From Prochlorococcus sp. AG-347-I21 (lineage in GTDB: Bacteria; Cyanobacteriota; Cyanobacteriia; PCC-6307; Cyanobiaceae), in the NCBI GenBank assembly GCA_003279055.1, contig QCBP01000009.1, positions 1-64,000 on the forward strand: a stretch of 64,000 nt of DNA. The letters run 5' to 3'. Numbering within the stretch: position 1 is the first letter of the stretch; each line of letters begins with the position of its first letter. The position numbers and the translations under genes were made by a program. The notes under the pieces were generated by a model. That model searched no databases, was not told the DNA's origin, and worked only from the letters and a program-made list of their open reading frames with translations. Below, in pieces: positions 32,262 to 40,909 of the stretch.

Positions 32262-33425
32262 GTGAATATTGAACTTGGTTTAAATAAAAAAGTCAGACGG
32301 GCTTATGGCATCGATGAAATAGCTTTAGTCCCTGGTAGTAGGACACTTGATTACGATTTGACTGATCCTTCTTGGTCAATAGGTGATATCAAAAGAGAAG
32401 TCCCAATCGTAGCAAGTGCAATGGACAGTGTTGTCGATGTTAATACGGCTGTAGAGCTCACAAAATTAGGTTCCCTTGGGGTTATTAATATGGAGGGTAT
32501 ACAAACACGCTATGAAAATCCAGATGAAATTTTAAATCAAATAGCATCAGTCGGGAAGAATGATTTTGTGCCATTAATGCAGAAAATATACAGTGAACCT
32601 GTCAAGGAGGGGTTGATTGTTCAAAGAATAAATGAGGTGAAAGAAAGAGGAGGTATAGCAGCTTTTAGTGGGACTCCTCAGGCTGCCATTAAGTTTAAAG
32701 AAACACTTAATAATTCCAAAATAGATTTGTTTTTTCTTCAAGGAACAGTTGTTTCCACTGAACATCTTGGTATGGAAGGTAAGGAAACCTTAAATATAAA
32801 AGATCTCTGTCAATCTATGAATGTCCCAGTTGTGGCAGGGAATTGTGTTACTTACGAAGTTGCAAAACTTCTTATGGATGCAGGAGTTGCAGGTTTGATG
32901 GTTGGGATAGGACCTGGAGCGGCATGTACATCAAGAGGAGTATTGGGAATTGGAATCCCTCAAGCAACTGCAATTGCTGATTGTAGTGCGGCCAGAAATG
33001 ATTACTTTAAAGAAAATGGTCGTTATATTCCTATTATTGGTGATGGAGGAATTGTTACTGGCGGAGATATCTGTAAATGTTTAGCATGTGGAGCAGATGC
33101 TGTAATGATTGGATCCCCTATAGCTAAATCTTCAAACGCTCCAGGTAAAGGATTTCACTGGGGTATGGCTACTCCAAGTCAAGTATTGCCAAGGGGCACA
33201 AGAATTGAAGTTGGTTCTACAGGATCCTTAGAAAGAATAATTAAAGGACCTGCTTTACTTGATGATGGGACACATAACTTATTAGGAGCCATTAGGACAT
33301 CAATGAGTACTCTTGGGGCAAAAAACATTAAAGAAATGCAAGAAGTTGAAATAGTTATCGCACCATCGCTTCTTACAGAAGGTAAGGTTTATCAAAAAGC
33401 TCAGCAGCTTGGTATGGGTAAGTAG
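32262..33425 (+). CDS. guaB: GuaB3-type IMP dehydrogenase family protein
   Basis: 387 residues, shorter than classical IMP dehydrogenase because the CBS-domain pair is absent. This fits the GuaB3 group found in cyanobacteria and actinobacteria. The catalytic loop GPGAACTSRGVLGIGIPQ contains the active-site Cys. Other conserved segments are VPIVASAMDSVVDVN at the N terminus, GDGGIVTGGDICKCLACGAD for phosphate binding, and the IRTSMSTLGA C-terminal block. IMPDH activity (IMP to XMP) is expected from the family; GMP reductase is a weaker alternative. Start GTG at 32262. Its position before Yfr1 and trxA is the known Prochlorococcus order. Confidence 0.92.
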   Translation: MNIELGLNKKVRRAYGIDEIALVPGSRTLDYDLTDPSWSIGDIKREVPIVASAMDSVVDVNTAVELTKLGSLGVINMEGIQTRYENPDEILNQIASVGKNDFVPLMQKIYSEPVKEGLIVQRINEVKERGGIAAFSGTPQAAIKFKETLNNSKIDLFFLQGTVVSTEHLGMEGKETLNIKDLCQSMNVPVVAGNCVTYEVAKLLMDAGVAGLMVGIGPGAACTSRGVLGIGIPQATAIADCSAARNDYFKENGRYIPIIGDGGIVTGGDICKCLACGADAVMIGSPIAKSSNAPGKGFHWGMATPSQVLPRGTRIEVGSTGSLERIIKGPALLDDGTHNLLGAIRTSMSTLGAKNIKEMQEVEIVIAPSLLTEGKVYQKAQQLGMGK

Positions 33426-33499
33426 TTCACTTAGATCGATCAAAATTATAAATCCTTAGTGAATTAAGTATTAATTTGAAAAATTTTCTAATTAGGAGT

Positions 33500-33505
33500 T
33501 ATTAT
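33500..33505 (+). promoter_or_regulatory. Candidate -10 element of Yfr1
   Basis: TATTAT lies 6 nt upstream of the predicted first base of Yfr1 at 33511. No clear -35 is seen, which is common in Prochlorococcus. The assignment depends on the inferred RNA start. Confidence 0.45.
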
Positions 33506-33510
33506 TAAAT

Positions 33511-33569
33511 GATGAGGGAAACCTCATACTCCTCACACACTAAATCGCCCGATTAATCGGGCTTTTTTT
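33511..33569 (+). ncRNA. yfr1: Yfr1 small RNA
   Basis: A 59-nt element in the guaB-trxA gap with the full Yfr1 layout. The 5' hairpin is ATGAGG-GAAA-CCTCAT (33512-33527), followed at once by the conserved unpaired core ACTCCTCACAC (33528-33538). A short single-stranded stretch follows, then the terminator palindrome GCCCGATTAATCGGGC (33547-33562) with seven T. Yfr1 is an abundant, Hfq-independent cyanobacterial RNA whose CU-rich core pairs with target mRNAs such as those of outer-membrane proteins. Both sequence and location match what is known for Prochlorococcus. Confidence 0.95.
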
Positions 33570-33660
33570 AGATATTTTGTTACTTATATTGTTTAATCTG
33601 TAATGAAATCATCACTTAAAAGAATTGCCTGCTAAATTTTCAAAAAGGAATACTTAAATT

Positions 33661-33984
33661 ATGTCATCAGCTCCAGCCGTAACTGATTCTTCATTTGACA
33701 AAGATGTACTGCAAAGTGATCTACCAGTATTGGTTGATTTTTGGGCACCATGGTGCGGTCCATGTAGGATGGTTGCACCAGTTGTAGAAGAAATCTCAAA
33801 AGACTTTGAAGGTAAAATTAAAGTTTTTAAATTAAACACAGATGAGAATCCAAATGTAGCCAGTCAATATGGAATTAGAAGTATTCCAACATTAATGATC
33901 TTTAAAGGAGGTCAAAAAGTTGATACCGTTGTTGGGGCTGTACCAAAAGCAACTCTTTCTAGCACTTTAACTAAGCATCTATAA
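33661..33984 (+). CDS. trxA: Thioredoxin (m-type)
   Basis: 107 residues, the size of a single thioredoxin domain. The active site is [10 protein letters not shown], preceded by LVDFW and followed by the cis-Pro loop [14 protein letters not shown]. Reduced through ferredoxin- or NADPH-thioredoxin reductase, it controls Calvin-cycle and other enzymes by disulfide exchange. ATG start 92 nt after the Yfr1 terminator, so trxA must use its own promoter in that gap. hisH follows after 11 nt. Confidence 0.97.
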   Translation: MSSAPAVTDSSFDKDVLQSDLPVLVDFWAPWCGPCRMVAPVVEEISKDFEGKIKVFKLNTDENPNVASQYGIRSIPTLMIFKGGQKVDTVVGAVPKATLSSTLTKHL

Positions 33985-33995
33985 AATAAATAGCT

Positions 33996-34613
33996 TTGTA
34001 TAAAATTGGACTTATAGACTATGGGATGGGGAACATCCATTCAGTAACAAAATCTCTAGAAAGTCTTGGAGAAGAAATATTATTAATAAAAAGCTTTAAT
34101 CAATCAAAGGCTTGTAAAGCGATAATACTTCCAGGAGTTGGTGCATTTGATCCTGCAATGACTAACCTCATAAATACGGAGTTGATAACAGATCTGAAAA
34201 ATTGGATTAAAAGTGGGAAATCCTTTTTTGGGATATGTTTAGGTCTCCAACTCCTTTTCGAATCTAGTGATGAAGGAAAAGTTCAAGGACTGGGAATTTT
34301 AAAAGGAAAAATAAAAAAAATACCTAATATTGTTAACCAAAGGATCCCCCACATGGGGTGGTGCCAACTTTTACCTACCAAGAAAAATACCTTATTTGGG
34401 ATTGAAGAATTTAATAATTGGGTCTATTTTGTACATTCCTATCATGCAATCCCAGATGACTCAAATATTATTGCAGCTCAGGTTGATTATGGCCCTGAAA
34501 AATTAACGGCAATGATTGAGAATGATAATTTATTGGCCTGTCAATTTCATCCAGAAAAGTCTGGAAAAACCGGCGAAAAACTTTTGAGAAGATGGCTTAG
34601 TAATATTCAATAA
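33996..34613 (+). CDS. hisH: Imidazole glycerol phosphate synthase subunit HisH
   Basis: 205 residues. Glutaminase subunit that supplies ammonia to HisF in histidine synthesis. The class I glutamine amidotransferase triad is visible: Cys in FFGICLGLQLLFESS, and His and Glu in CQFHPEKSGKTG. The N terminus IGLIDYGMGNIHSV and ILPGVGAFDPAM are typical HisH. The start is TTG at 33996, giving the standard N terminus. 11 nt downstream of trxA and 13 nt before rsmD; probably one transcription unit. HisF is not in the window. Confidence 0.96.
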   Translation: MYKIGLIDYGMGNIHSVTKSLESLGEEILLIKSFNQSKACKAIILPGVGAFDPAMTNLINTELITDLKNWIKSGKSFFGICLGLQLLFESSDEGKVQGLGILKGKIKKIPNIVNQRIPHMGWCQLLPTKKNTLFGIEEFNNWVYFVHSYHAIPDDSNIIAAQVDYGPEKLTAMIENDNLLACQFHPEKSGKTGEKLLRRWLSNIQ

Positions 34614-34626
34614 CAGATTCTTTGGG

Positions 34627-35226
34627 ATGAAGACTAACTTAAGATTAATAGGTGGAAAGAAACTCCAAAGTCCAAATAATTCTTTTACCAGACCTACAAC
34701 TTTGAGAGTGAGAGAGGCCATATTTAATATATTGAACAAAAGAGTTGAAAATAGTAACTGGTTAGATTTATTTAGTGGAACAGGGGCTATATCATGTGAA
34801 GCTTATAATCACGGGGCAAGCAAAATAATTGCAATTGAAAAAAACAAAATCAACTCAAAAATTTGCTTAGAAAATTTACTCTCGTTGGAGAATATAGAGG
34901 ATAGGAGAAATGATATCGAAGTAATTTGTAAAGACGTTTTGAAATGGACAAAACCTAATTATGAGAGAAACTTATCATCTAGAAATATGGATTTAAACAA
35001 ATTAAAATTTGATTTTGTTTATCTAGATCCTCCATATGAAGTTGATTTCCATGAATTAGTTTTAAATCAATTATTTAATTGTAATCTTTTAAAAAAAAAT
35101 TCAACAGTTATTTGTGAACATTCTCCAAACCTTTTTATTAAAAAAAGTACTTTGTGGGAAACTATAGATGTAAGAAATTATGGGCAGTCAAAATTAACAT
35201 TTTTAATCAATGTCCAGCATTCCTGA
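34627..35226 (+). CDS. rsmD: 16S rRNA (guanine966-N2)-methyltransferase RsmD
   Basis: 199 residues. Rossmann-fold methyltransferase modifying G966 of 16S r[18 protein letters not shown] is the N-terminal RsmD block, [20 protein letters not shown] is the SAM-binding motif I, and [12 protein letters not shown] holds the catalytic DPPY motif. Slightly longer than E. coli RsmD. ATG start, 13 nt after hisH. Its last 24 nt overlap the 3' end of petG on the opposite strand. Confidence 0.93.
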   Translation: MKTNLRLIGGKKLQSPNNSFTRPTTLRVREAIFNILNKRVENSNWLDLFSGTGAISCEAYNHGASKIIAIEKNKINSKICLENLLSLENIEDRRNDIEVICKDVLKWTKPNYERNLSSRNMDLNKLKFDFVYLDPPYEVDFHELVLNQLFNCNLLKKNSTVICEHSPNLFIKKSTLWETIDVRNYGQSKLTFLINVQHS

Positions 35227-35322
35227 ACCTCTTCTGTATTGATTCCATGCACTTACGAATAATCCAAGAAGAGTTATTGGAACTAAACCTAAAACAATTC
35301 CACATAGAAGAGGCTCGATCAT
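35203..35322 (-). CDS. petG: Cytochrome b6f complex subunit PetG
   Basis: 39 codons, ATG at 35322 to TAA at 35203. The product begins [20 protein letters not shown] and continues with a Trp-Asn-Gln-Tyr-Arg-Arg-Gly segment. This is the conserved single-span PetG subunit, essential for assembly and stability of the cytochrome b6f dimer in the thylakoid. Length (37-39) matches other cyanobacteria. It is antisense to and overlaps the last 24 nt of rsmD, and its start is 55 nt from the divergent cytM start. Too short for most gene finders. Confidence 0.95.
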   Translation of the reverse strand: MIEPLLCGIVLGLVPITLLGLFVSAWNQYRRGSGMLDID

Positions 35323-35377
35323 TTTTTTGCCTTTTTTGAATTTCTTAATCACAATTGTTACATAGAGACTATTTTTT

Positions 35378-35764
35378 GTGTCAACATCTTCATCAACTGC
35401 AGCAGAAAGAGATTTTAAGAGAGATTTCTTAAAAATTGTTTTTGTGGTATTTGGAGTTTTATTGATTTGTTTTTCAATATTTTTCGTAAATCATCATGAA
35501 AATAACAAATATATTATTGAAACTCTTGGGCTTAAGGGCTCTGCTGAGGAAGGAGATGCTCTTTTTAAGATAAATTGTGTTGGATGTCATGGAATTACAG
35601 CAAGAGGATTAGTGGGGCCAGACTTACACTCAATAACTCAACGTTTGACTGATAAAGAGATAATTAAACAAGTTACTGGAGGGCTGACTCCTCCTATGCC
35701 AAGTTTTGAAATTGATCCTGTAAATATGTCCAATTTATTGAAATATCTTCATAGCCTTGAATGA
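35378..35764 (+). CDS. cytM: Cytochrome c, CytM-type
   Basis: 128 residues. One N-terminal hydrophobic segment (about residues 17-38) acts as anchor or signal peptide. A class I cytochrome c domain follows with one haem site, CVGCH, and a late axial Met in [10 protein letters not shown]. Spacing and size match cytochrome cM, a low-abundance c-type cytochrome of cyanobacteria linked to respiration, stress and suppression of photosynthesis in heterotrophy. Start GTG at 35378. The stop overlaps the next ATG (ATGA), so the two genes are translationally coupled. Divergent from petG. Confidence 0.9.
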   Translation: MSTSSSTAAERDFKRDFLKIVFVVFGVLLICFSIFFVNHHENNKYIIETLGLKGSAEEGDALFKINCVGCHGITARGLVGPDLHSITQRLTDKEIIKQVTGGLTPPMPSFEIDPVNMSNLLKYLHSLE

Positions 35765-36513
35765 TTTTGGGGAAAAATTTTTCTAATTTAAAGGTAATAT
35801 TAGTTGAACCAAATGGTCCTTTAAATGTAGGGAGCGTTGCTAGATTATGCAGTAATTTTGAAGTTGATGAGTTAAGAATTGTTTCTCCGAAATGCGATAT
35901 ATTTTCTCTAGAAGCAAAAAAAATGGCCCTCAAAGGTCATAAATTTCTTGAAAATTGTAAGATTTTTGATGATCTTCAAAAAGCAATTTTTGATTGTGAT
36001 TTAGTTCTAGCATCTTGTGGAAGAATTGATGTAAATAAAAATTCATTTTTTGGATCTTCTGTAGATATATTTGATTGGACTTTATCCTTTGAAAAGATAA
36101 ATAATTTAGCAATTATATTTGGAAGAGAAGATAGAGGTTTAACTAACAGTGAATTGCTTCTGGCAAATAAAACTTTTAATATCCCAACTTCTCAGAATAA
36201 TCCTTCGTTAAATCTTTCTCACGCAGTTTCAATAGCCTTGTATGAGTTAACTAAGTCTTCAAAAGGAAACTTTGATCAAGAACTAAAAGTTTTTAATCTT
36301 GCATCATCAAAACAAGTTCATGACTCATTTTTGGAGATAGAGGAATTACTTTTGAAGGTTGGATACCTTTTGAAACATACTTCTAGGGCAAAAATCAGTA
36401 AATTTAAGAATTTTATTTTGAGGGCAAATACATCAATGCACGAAATAAATGTTTTAAGAGGAATCGTCCATCAAATAAATTGGTTTTTGAATAATTCAAA
36501 AAATAATAAGTAA
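35761..36513 (+). CDS. TrmJ-like SpoU-family RNA 2'-O-methyltransferase
   Basis: 250 residues of the SPOUT superfamily. VILVEPNGPLNVGSVARLC is motif 1, LAIIFGREDRGLTNSELLLA motif 2, and SQNNPSLNLSHAVSIALYEL motif 3 of the knotted SAM-binding site. A helical C-terminal extension like that of TrmJ is present. TrmJ methylates the ribose at position 32 of tRNAs; that target is inferred, and an rRNA target is possible. The ATG overlaps the cytM stop by 4 nt. Confidence 0.88.
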   Translation: MILGKNFSNLKVILVEPNGPLNVGSVARLCSNFEVDELRIVSPKCDIFSLEAKKMALKGHKFLENCKIFDDLQKAIFDCDLVLASCGRIDVNKNSFFGSSVDIFDWTLSFEKINNLAIIFGREDRGLTNSELLLANKTFNIPTSQNNPSLNLSHAVSIALYELTKSSKGNFDQELKVFNLASSKQVHDSFLEIEELLLKVGYLLKHTSRAKISKFKNFILRANTSMHEINVLRGIVHQINWFLNNSKNNK

Positions 36514-36629
36514 GTATAAATTTGATTAGTATTATTCACTTCTTGTTTTAATTTGATAGGGATATTTACTAAAAACATTTTCTGAAGTAGCATCTATTGA
36601 TTATTTGAATATTTAAGAAAACTAAAACT

Positions 36630-37718
36630 GTGCCTACAACAAAGAAAAGAAGAGTTTTTCCTTTTACAGCAGTAATTGGTCAAGAAGAAATGAAATTGGC
36701 TCTATTGTTAAATGTTATTGATCCAAGAATTGGAGGAGTGATGATAATGGGTGATAGAGGGACTGGAAAGTCTACTACAATCAGAGCCTTGGCTGATTTG
36801 TTGCCTGCAATCGATGTTGTTAAAGACGATCCATACAATAGTTCACTAGTCGATCCTGATTTGCAAAGTAAAGAAGTTTTGGAAAAAATTACTCAAGGAG
36901 AAAATCTAGAGAGTATTAAAAAACAAGTACCTATGGTTGACTTGCCTTTAGGGGCTACTGAAGACAGGCTTTGTGGAACGATTGATATTGAGAAGGCTTT
37001 GAGTGAAGGTGTTAAGGCATTCGAACCAGGTCTATTGGCAAAAGCCAATAGGGGTTTACTATATGTTGATGAAGTGAATTTACTTGATGATCATTTAGTT
37101 GATGTACTTTTAGATTCGGCCGCTTCTGGATGGAATACAGTTGAAAGGGAGGGGGTCTCAGTTCGACATCCTGCGAGGTTTGTCCTTATTGGGTCAGGAA
37201 ATCCAGAAGAAGGTGAATTAAGGCCTCAATTATTGGACAGGTTTGGAATGAGTGTTGAAGTTAAGACAGTTAGAGATGCTGAATTAAGAGTTCAAGTAGT
37301 TGATCAAAGAACTTCTTTTGATGATAATCCTGATGAGTTTTCATTGAGTGTTGAGAAACAACAGGATGAACTTCAACAAAAAGTTATTAAAGCACAAGAA
37401 ATATTAAATTCTGTTCAAATGGATGATGACTTAAGATTGAATATTTCTGCAATCTGCGGTGAACTAGATGTTGATGGTTTACGTGGAGATATTGTTACAA
37501 ATAGGTCTGCAAGAGCAATTGCAGCATTTGAGGGTAGAACTGAAGTTCAAGAAGATGACATAGCAAGGGTTATTTCTTGTTCTTTAAGACATAGACTTAG
37601 AAAAGATCCCTTAGAACAAGTTGATTCAGGTGAAAGAGTTATTCAAGCTTTTTGTAAAGTATTTGATTTAGATGAAAAAGAGAATCTTTCAAAATTTCAA
37701 TTGTCTGCTGAAGCTTAA
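36630..37718 (+). CDS. chlI: Magnesium chelatase subunit ChlI
   Basis: 362 residues. AAA+ subunit that drives insertion of Mg into protoporphyrin IX with ChlD and ChlH, the first committed step of chlorophyll synthesis. [15 protein letters not shown] is the Walker [17 protein letters not shown] the Walker B, and [22 protein letters not shown] contains sensor 1 and the arginine finger region. Length matches cyanobacterial ChlI. Start GTG at 36630. A 116-nt gap upstream is non-coding. ruvC begins 5 nt after the stop. Confidence 0.97.
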   Translation: MPTTKKRRVFPFTAVIGQEEMKLALLLNVIDPRIGGVMIMGDRGTGKSTTIRALADLLPAIDVVKDDPYNSSLVDPDLQSKEVLEKITQGENLESIKKQVPMVDLPLGATEDRLCGTIDIEKALSEGVKAFEPGLLAKANRGLLYVDEVNLLDDHLVDVLLDSAASGWNTVEREGVSVRHPARFVLIGSGNPEEGELRPQLLDRFGMSVEVKTVRDAELRVQVVDQRTSFDDNPDEFSLSVEKQQDELQQKVIKAQEILNSVQMDDDLRLNISAICGELDVDGLRGDIVTNRSARAIAAFEGRTEVQEDDIARVISCSLRHRLRKDPLEQVDSGERVIQAFCKVFDLDEKENLSKFQLSAEA

Positions 37719-37723
37719 TAACA

Positions 37724-38197
37724 GTGAGAATAATTGGGATTGACCCTGGATTAGCTAGAGTTGGTTATGGAATAATTGAGATAGAAAGTGAAAGAAAGAT
37801 ATTATTAGATTGCGGCGTTATTGAGACAGGTAAAGATAAAAAAGAAGAAGATAGACTTTATGAGATATTCCAAGATCTTAATGAATTAATAAATCATTGG
37901 AACCCAACTGCAGCGGCAGTAGAAAAATTTTTCTTTTATAGGTCGAGTACTACCATTAGCGTGGTGCAGGCCAGAGGCGTGATTATGATGGTATTGGCCT
38001 CTAAAAAAATTCATGTTAGTGAGTATTCACCAGCGCAGATAAAATTAACAATTGCTGGGTCTGGAAAGGCCTCTAAGAAAGATATTCTTCATGCTGTTAT
38101 GTATGACTTAGATCTTAATGAACCTCCAAAACCTGATGATTCAGCAGATGCATTGGCTATAGCACTCACAAAACTAAATGAGGATGGCTTTAACTGA
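37724..38197 (+). CDS. ruvC: Crossover junction endodeoxyribonuclease RuvC
   Basis: 157 residues. Holliday junction resolvase with RNase H fold. The catalytic acids are visible: Asp7 in [14 protein letters not shown], Glu in [12 protein letters not shown], and Asp residues in [13 protein letters not shown]. Length matches RuvC. Start GTG at 37724, 5 nt after chlI, so it is probably co-transcribed with a chlorophyll gene; there is no obvious functional link. Followed after 9 nt by the 5-FCL gene. Confidence 0.96.
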   Translation: MRIIGIDPGLARVGYGIIEIESERKILLDCGVIETGKDKKEEDRLYEIFQDLNELINHWNPTAAAVEKFFFYRSSTTISVVQARGVIMMVLASKKIHVSEYSPAQIKLTIAGSGKASKKDILHAVMYDLDLNEPPKPDDSADALAIALTKLNEDGFN

Positions 38198-38206
38198 AAA
38201 TTTAAT

Positions 38207-38764
38207 ATGACGATCTTTGAAAATAAGAAATTGGAGAGGGATCTGTTTAGAAAACTAAGAGATGAGATTTCTCTTAATCAAAGAGAAAATGTAGAAAAGA
38301 ATGTAAGATTATATATTGATTCATTTGTTAAGGGATATAAAAATATTGGGTATATAGCCATATATTGGCCTCTAAAAAATGAAGTTGATATAAGAAGTCT
38401 CAAGAAAAAATTTACTTTAGCTTTGCCTAGATGTAAAGATAAAAAAGAGTTGTTATTTTATCCATGGGACGAAAAACCTCTTACCAAAGATTCTGAGGGG
38501 ATACTAAGTCCAAATAAAACTTCTCCATTAAGTTATTTGCAGATAAGCATGATATTTGTACCATGCCTTTCCGTTGATAAAAATTTAATAAGATTAGGTT
38601 ATGGAGGAGGTTATTTTGATAAATTAAGGAGAGATAATAATTGGAGAAATATTCCATGCATTGGAGTATTAACTTCTAATTGTGTAAGTACGATTCCATT
38701 AACCAGAGCTGAGTGGGATATTCCTTTATCGGGCTTTATCACAGAAAAAGAAATATTTGTATAA
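38207..38764 (+). CDS. 5-formyltetrahydrofolate cyclo-ligase family protein
   Basis: 185 residues of the MTHFS/YgfA family. It uses ATP to convert 5-formyl-THF to 5,10-methenyl-THF, recovering folate from a dead-end form. RLGYGGGYFDKLRRD is the family signature near the C terminus, IAIYWPLKNEVDIR binds substrate, and the early Arg/Lys-rich helix (ERDLFRKLRDEISL) fits. Length is normal. ATG start, 9 nt after ruvC. Confidence 0.92.
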   Translation: MTIFENKKLERDLFRKLRDEISLNQRENVEKNVRLYIDSFVKGYKNIGYIAIYWPLKNEVDIRSLKKKFTLALPRCKDKKELLFYPWDEKPLTKDSEGILSPNKTSPLSYLQISMIFVPCLSVDKNLIRLGYGGGYFDKLRRDNNWRNIPCIGVLTSNCVSTIPLTRAEWDIPLSGFITEKEIFV

Positions 38765-38803
38765 TAGAAGATTAATAAAATGATTAATTTATAGTTTTAA
38801 AAA

Positions 38804-39223
38804 ATGGAAAATCAGGAAAAATACAATAATTTATCAAAATTAGTAGAAAAGTTGAAGAAATCAGAAGATCCAAAAAGAAAATATGAATACATTTTGTGGT
38901 TAGGCAAAAAATTGAAAGAACCAGATAGAGAAATCCTTGTTGAAGAAAATAAAGTTAAGGGATGCGTTTCAGAAGTTTTTGTTAAGGCAACTATTAAAGC
39001 AGGTAAATTATTTTGGGAAGGATATTCTGATGCTCTCATAACAAAGGGTTTGTTGGCATTTTTAATAAGTGGATTAAATGAGTTAACACCAAATGAAGTT
39101 GTTGAAATAGATAAGAAATTTATAGAAGATACTGGTTTGAAAGCAAGTTTAACCCCTTCACGATCAAATGGTTTTTTAAATATTTTATTGAAAATGCAGT
39201 CTCAAGCATGTGAATTTTTGTAG
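38804..39223 (+). CDS. sufE: Cysteine desulfuration protein SufE
   Basis: 139 residues. Sulfur acceptor that takes persulfide from the cysteine desulfurase SufS for iron-sulfur cluster assembly. The active Cys is in KVKGCVSEVFV, and the family features YEYILWLGKKL upstream and GLKASLTPSRSNGFLNIL downstream are clear. Length matches E. coli SufE. ATG start, 39 nt after the 5-FCL gene and 44 nt before hom. Confidence 0.95.
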   Translation: MENQEKYNNLSKLVEKLKKSEDPKRKYEYILWLGKKLKEPDREILVEENKVKGCVSEVFVKATIKAGKLFWEGYSDALITKGLLAFLISGLNELTPNEVVEIDKKFIEDTGLKASLTPSRSNGFLNILLKMQSQACEFL

Positions 39224-39267
39224 GCCTAATAATATAAAATTAAATTCAAAGTTAAAAGAAATAAAAA

Positions 39268-40569
39268 ATGAAAAAATGCAAAATTGGGATTATAGGTTTT
39301 GGAACTGTAGGTTCAGGGATTTATAAAATATTAAGTTCTGATGTTGATTCACATCCAATTCTAAAAGAAATAGAAATTGCAAAAATAGCAGTTAAAGATC
39401 TTAATAAAAAAAGGGATATTAAGCTAGATAATAATTTATTAACTGATGATCCATTTAAATTAATTAATGACCCCTCTATAGATGTAATTGTAGAAGTTAT
39501 GGGTGGGGTTGATTTAGCTAAAGATATTATTCTGCAATCGTTAAAATTAGGTAAATCTGTTGTTACAGCAAATAAAGCAGTCATTGCAAGATATGGAGAA
39601 GAAATATATAAAACTGCTTCTAAAGAGGGAGTTTATATATTGTCAGAGGCCGCAGTTTGCGGGGGTATTCCAATAATTGAACCCTTAAAAAGATCCTTAA
39701 AAAGTAACAGTATTAAAAAAATGATTGGGATAATAAATGGCACAACAAATTTTATTCTTTCAAAGATGACAAATGAAAAAGCTGATTACAAGGAGACCTT
39801 AAAATTGGCCCAAAGCCTTGGTTATGCAGAATTTGATCCAACTGCGGATGTTGAGGGCCATGATGCTGCTGATAAGATTTCAATTCTTAGTGAACTTGCA
39901 TTTGGAGGGAAAATTAAAAGAGAGGAGATTTATTCTGAGGGCATTAGTAAAATTAATCTAAAGGATATAGAATATGCCAATAAATTAGGGTTTGAAATAA
40001 AACTTTTAGCGCTCTCCGAAAGGGGACAAATTAATGATGATAATTCACTTGCTTTAAATATTTGGGTAGGACCTTCTTTGATTCCGAAATCTCATCCATT
40101 GGCAACAGTTAAGGGAGTTAACAATGCTTTATTGATAGAGGCTGATCCTCTTGGAGAGATCATGTTGTATGGTCCTGGTGCAGGGAGTGGTCCAACAGCT
40201 GCATCAGTAGTTTCAGATATATTAAATCTGCATGCCGCTTCATTAAAAAATAATAATTCAATAGATCCATTATTATCTTTTGATTTCTGGAGAAACTGTC
40301 ATATCATAGGATCTTCAAAAATAAATAAGAAAAATTACCTTAGAATTATTTGTCTTGATAGTCCAGGTGTAATAGGAAAGATTGGAGATATTTTTGGAAA
40401 AAATAATGTATCCATCGAATCAATTGTTCAATTAGATGCAAGTGAAGACAAAGCTGAAATTGTTGTTATTACTCATGAGGTGAATAATGGAGATTTTGAG
40501 AAATCTAAAGATGAAATAAATTCGCTAAATGAAGTTAAAATTATTGCAAGTCAATTAAGTTGCATTTAA
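39268..40569 (+). CDS. hom: Homoserine dehydrogenase
   Basis: 433 residues. NADPH-dependent reduction of aspartate semialdehyde to homoserine, on the way to threonine and methionine. GIIGFGTVGSGIYKIL is the N-terminal Rossmann motif, VTANKAVIARYGEE the nucleotide segment, and GTTNFILSKM with EFDPTADVEGHDAADKISIL the catalytic signature. A C-terminal ACT domain (residues about 350-430) is the likely threonine-feedback site. Full length for the monofunctional enzyme. ATG start. Confidence 0.97.
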   Translation: MKKCKIGIIGFGTVGSGIYKILSSDVDSHPILKEIEIAKIAVKDLNKKRDIKLDNNLLTDDPFKLINDPSIDVIVEVMGGVDLAKDIILQSLKLGKSVVTANKAVIARYGEEIYKTASKEGVYILSEAAVCGGIPIIEPLKRSLKSNSIKKMIGIINGTTNFILSKMTNEKADYKETLKLAQSLGYAEFDPTADVEGHDAADKISILSELAFGGKIKREEIYSEGISKINLKDIEYANKLGFEIKLLALSERGQINDDNSLALNIWVGPSLIPKSHPLATVKGVNNALLIEADPLGEIMLYGPGAGSGPTAASVVSDILNLHAASLKNNNSIDPLLSFDFWRNCHIIGSSKINKKNYLRIICLDSPGVIGKIGDIFGKNNVSIESIVQLDASEDKAEIVVITHEVNNGDFEKSKDEINSLNEVKIIASQLSCI

Positions 40570-40619
40570 AAAAAATAGTTTGCAAATTTCTTTATGGCTT
40601 GTTAAACCGAAAGAAGTAA

Positions 40620-40892
40620 GTGTTTGGTTTTAGCAACTTAATGATTCATTCAAAACTATTAGACAATAAAAAGGAAAATAATAATTTAATTCTCTCTGAA
40701 AACCTTTATAAAGGTGTTTGTGTAAAAATTAAAAATAGCAATAAGACTTTTCAAGTAATTGGTATAAATAAAGATAAAAAAATTTGCTGGGTTAGAGAGT
40801 GGCCTTTTGCTTATAATTCTAAAAAAACATTTGCTTTAGAAATAAGTCAAATAACATTACAAATTTTTTGTTCAAATAATTCTTCAGAATAA
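40620..40892 (+). CDS. Conserved-looking hypothetical protein
   Basis: 90 codons from a GTG at 40620; an ATG at 40641 (codon 8) would give 83 residues and is an alternative start. The product is short and basic with beta-rich sequence (GVCVKIKNSNKTFQVIGI, then CWVREWPFAY). It has no membrane segment and two to three Cys residues. The VKIKNSNKTFQVIGINKDKK pattern resembles a small SH3-like beta-barrel, but I do not recognise a family. It lies 18 nt before the substrate-binding protein gene on the same strand. Confidence 0.55.
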   Translation: MFGFSNLMIHSKLLDNKKENNNLILSENLYKGVCVKIKNSNKTFQVIGINKDKKICWVREWPFAYNSKKTFALEISQITLQIFCSNNSSE

Positions 40893-40909
40893 TTAAGTAA
40901 TAAGGGAAT

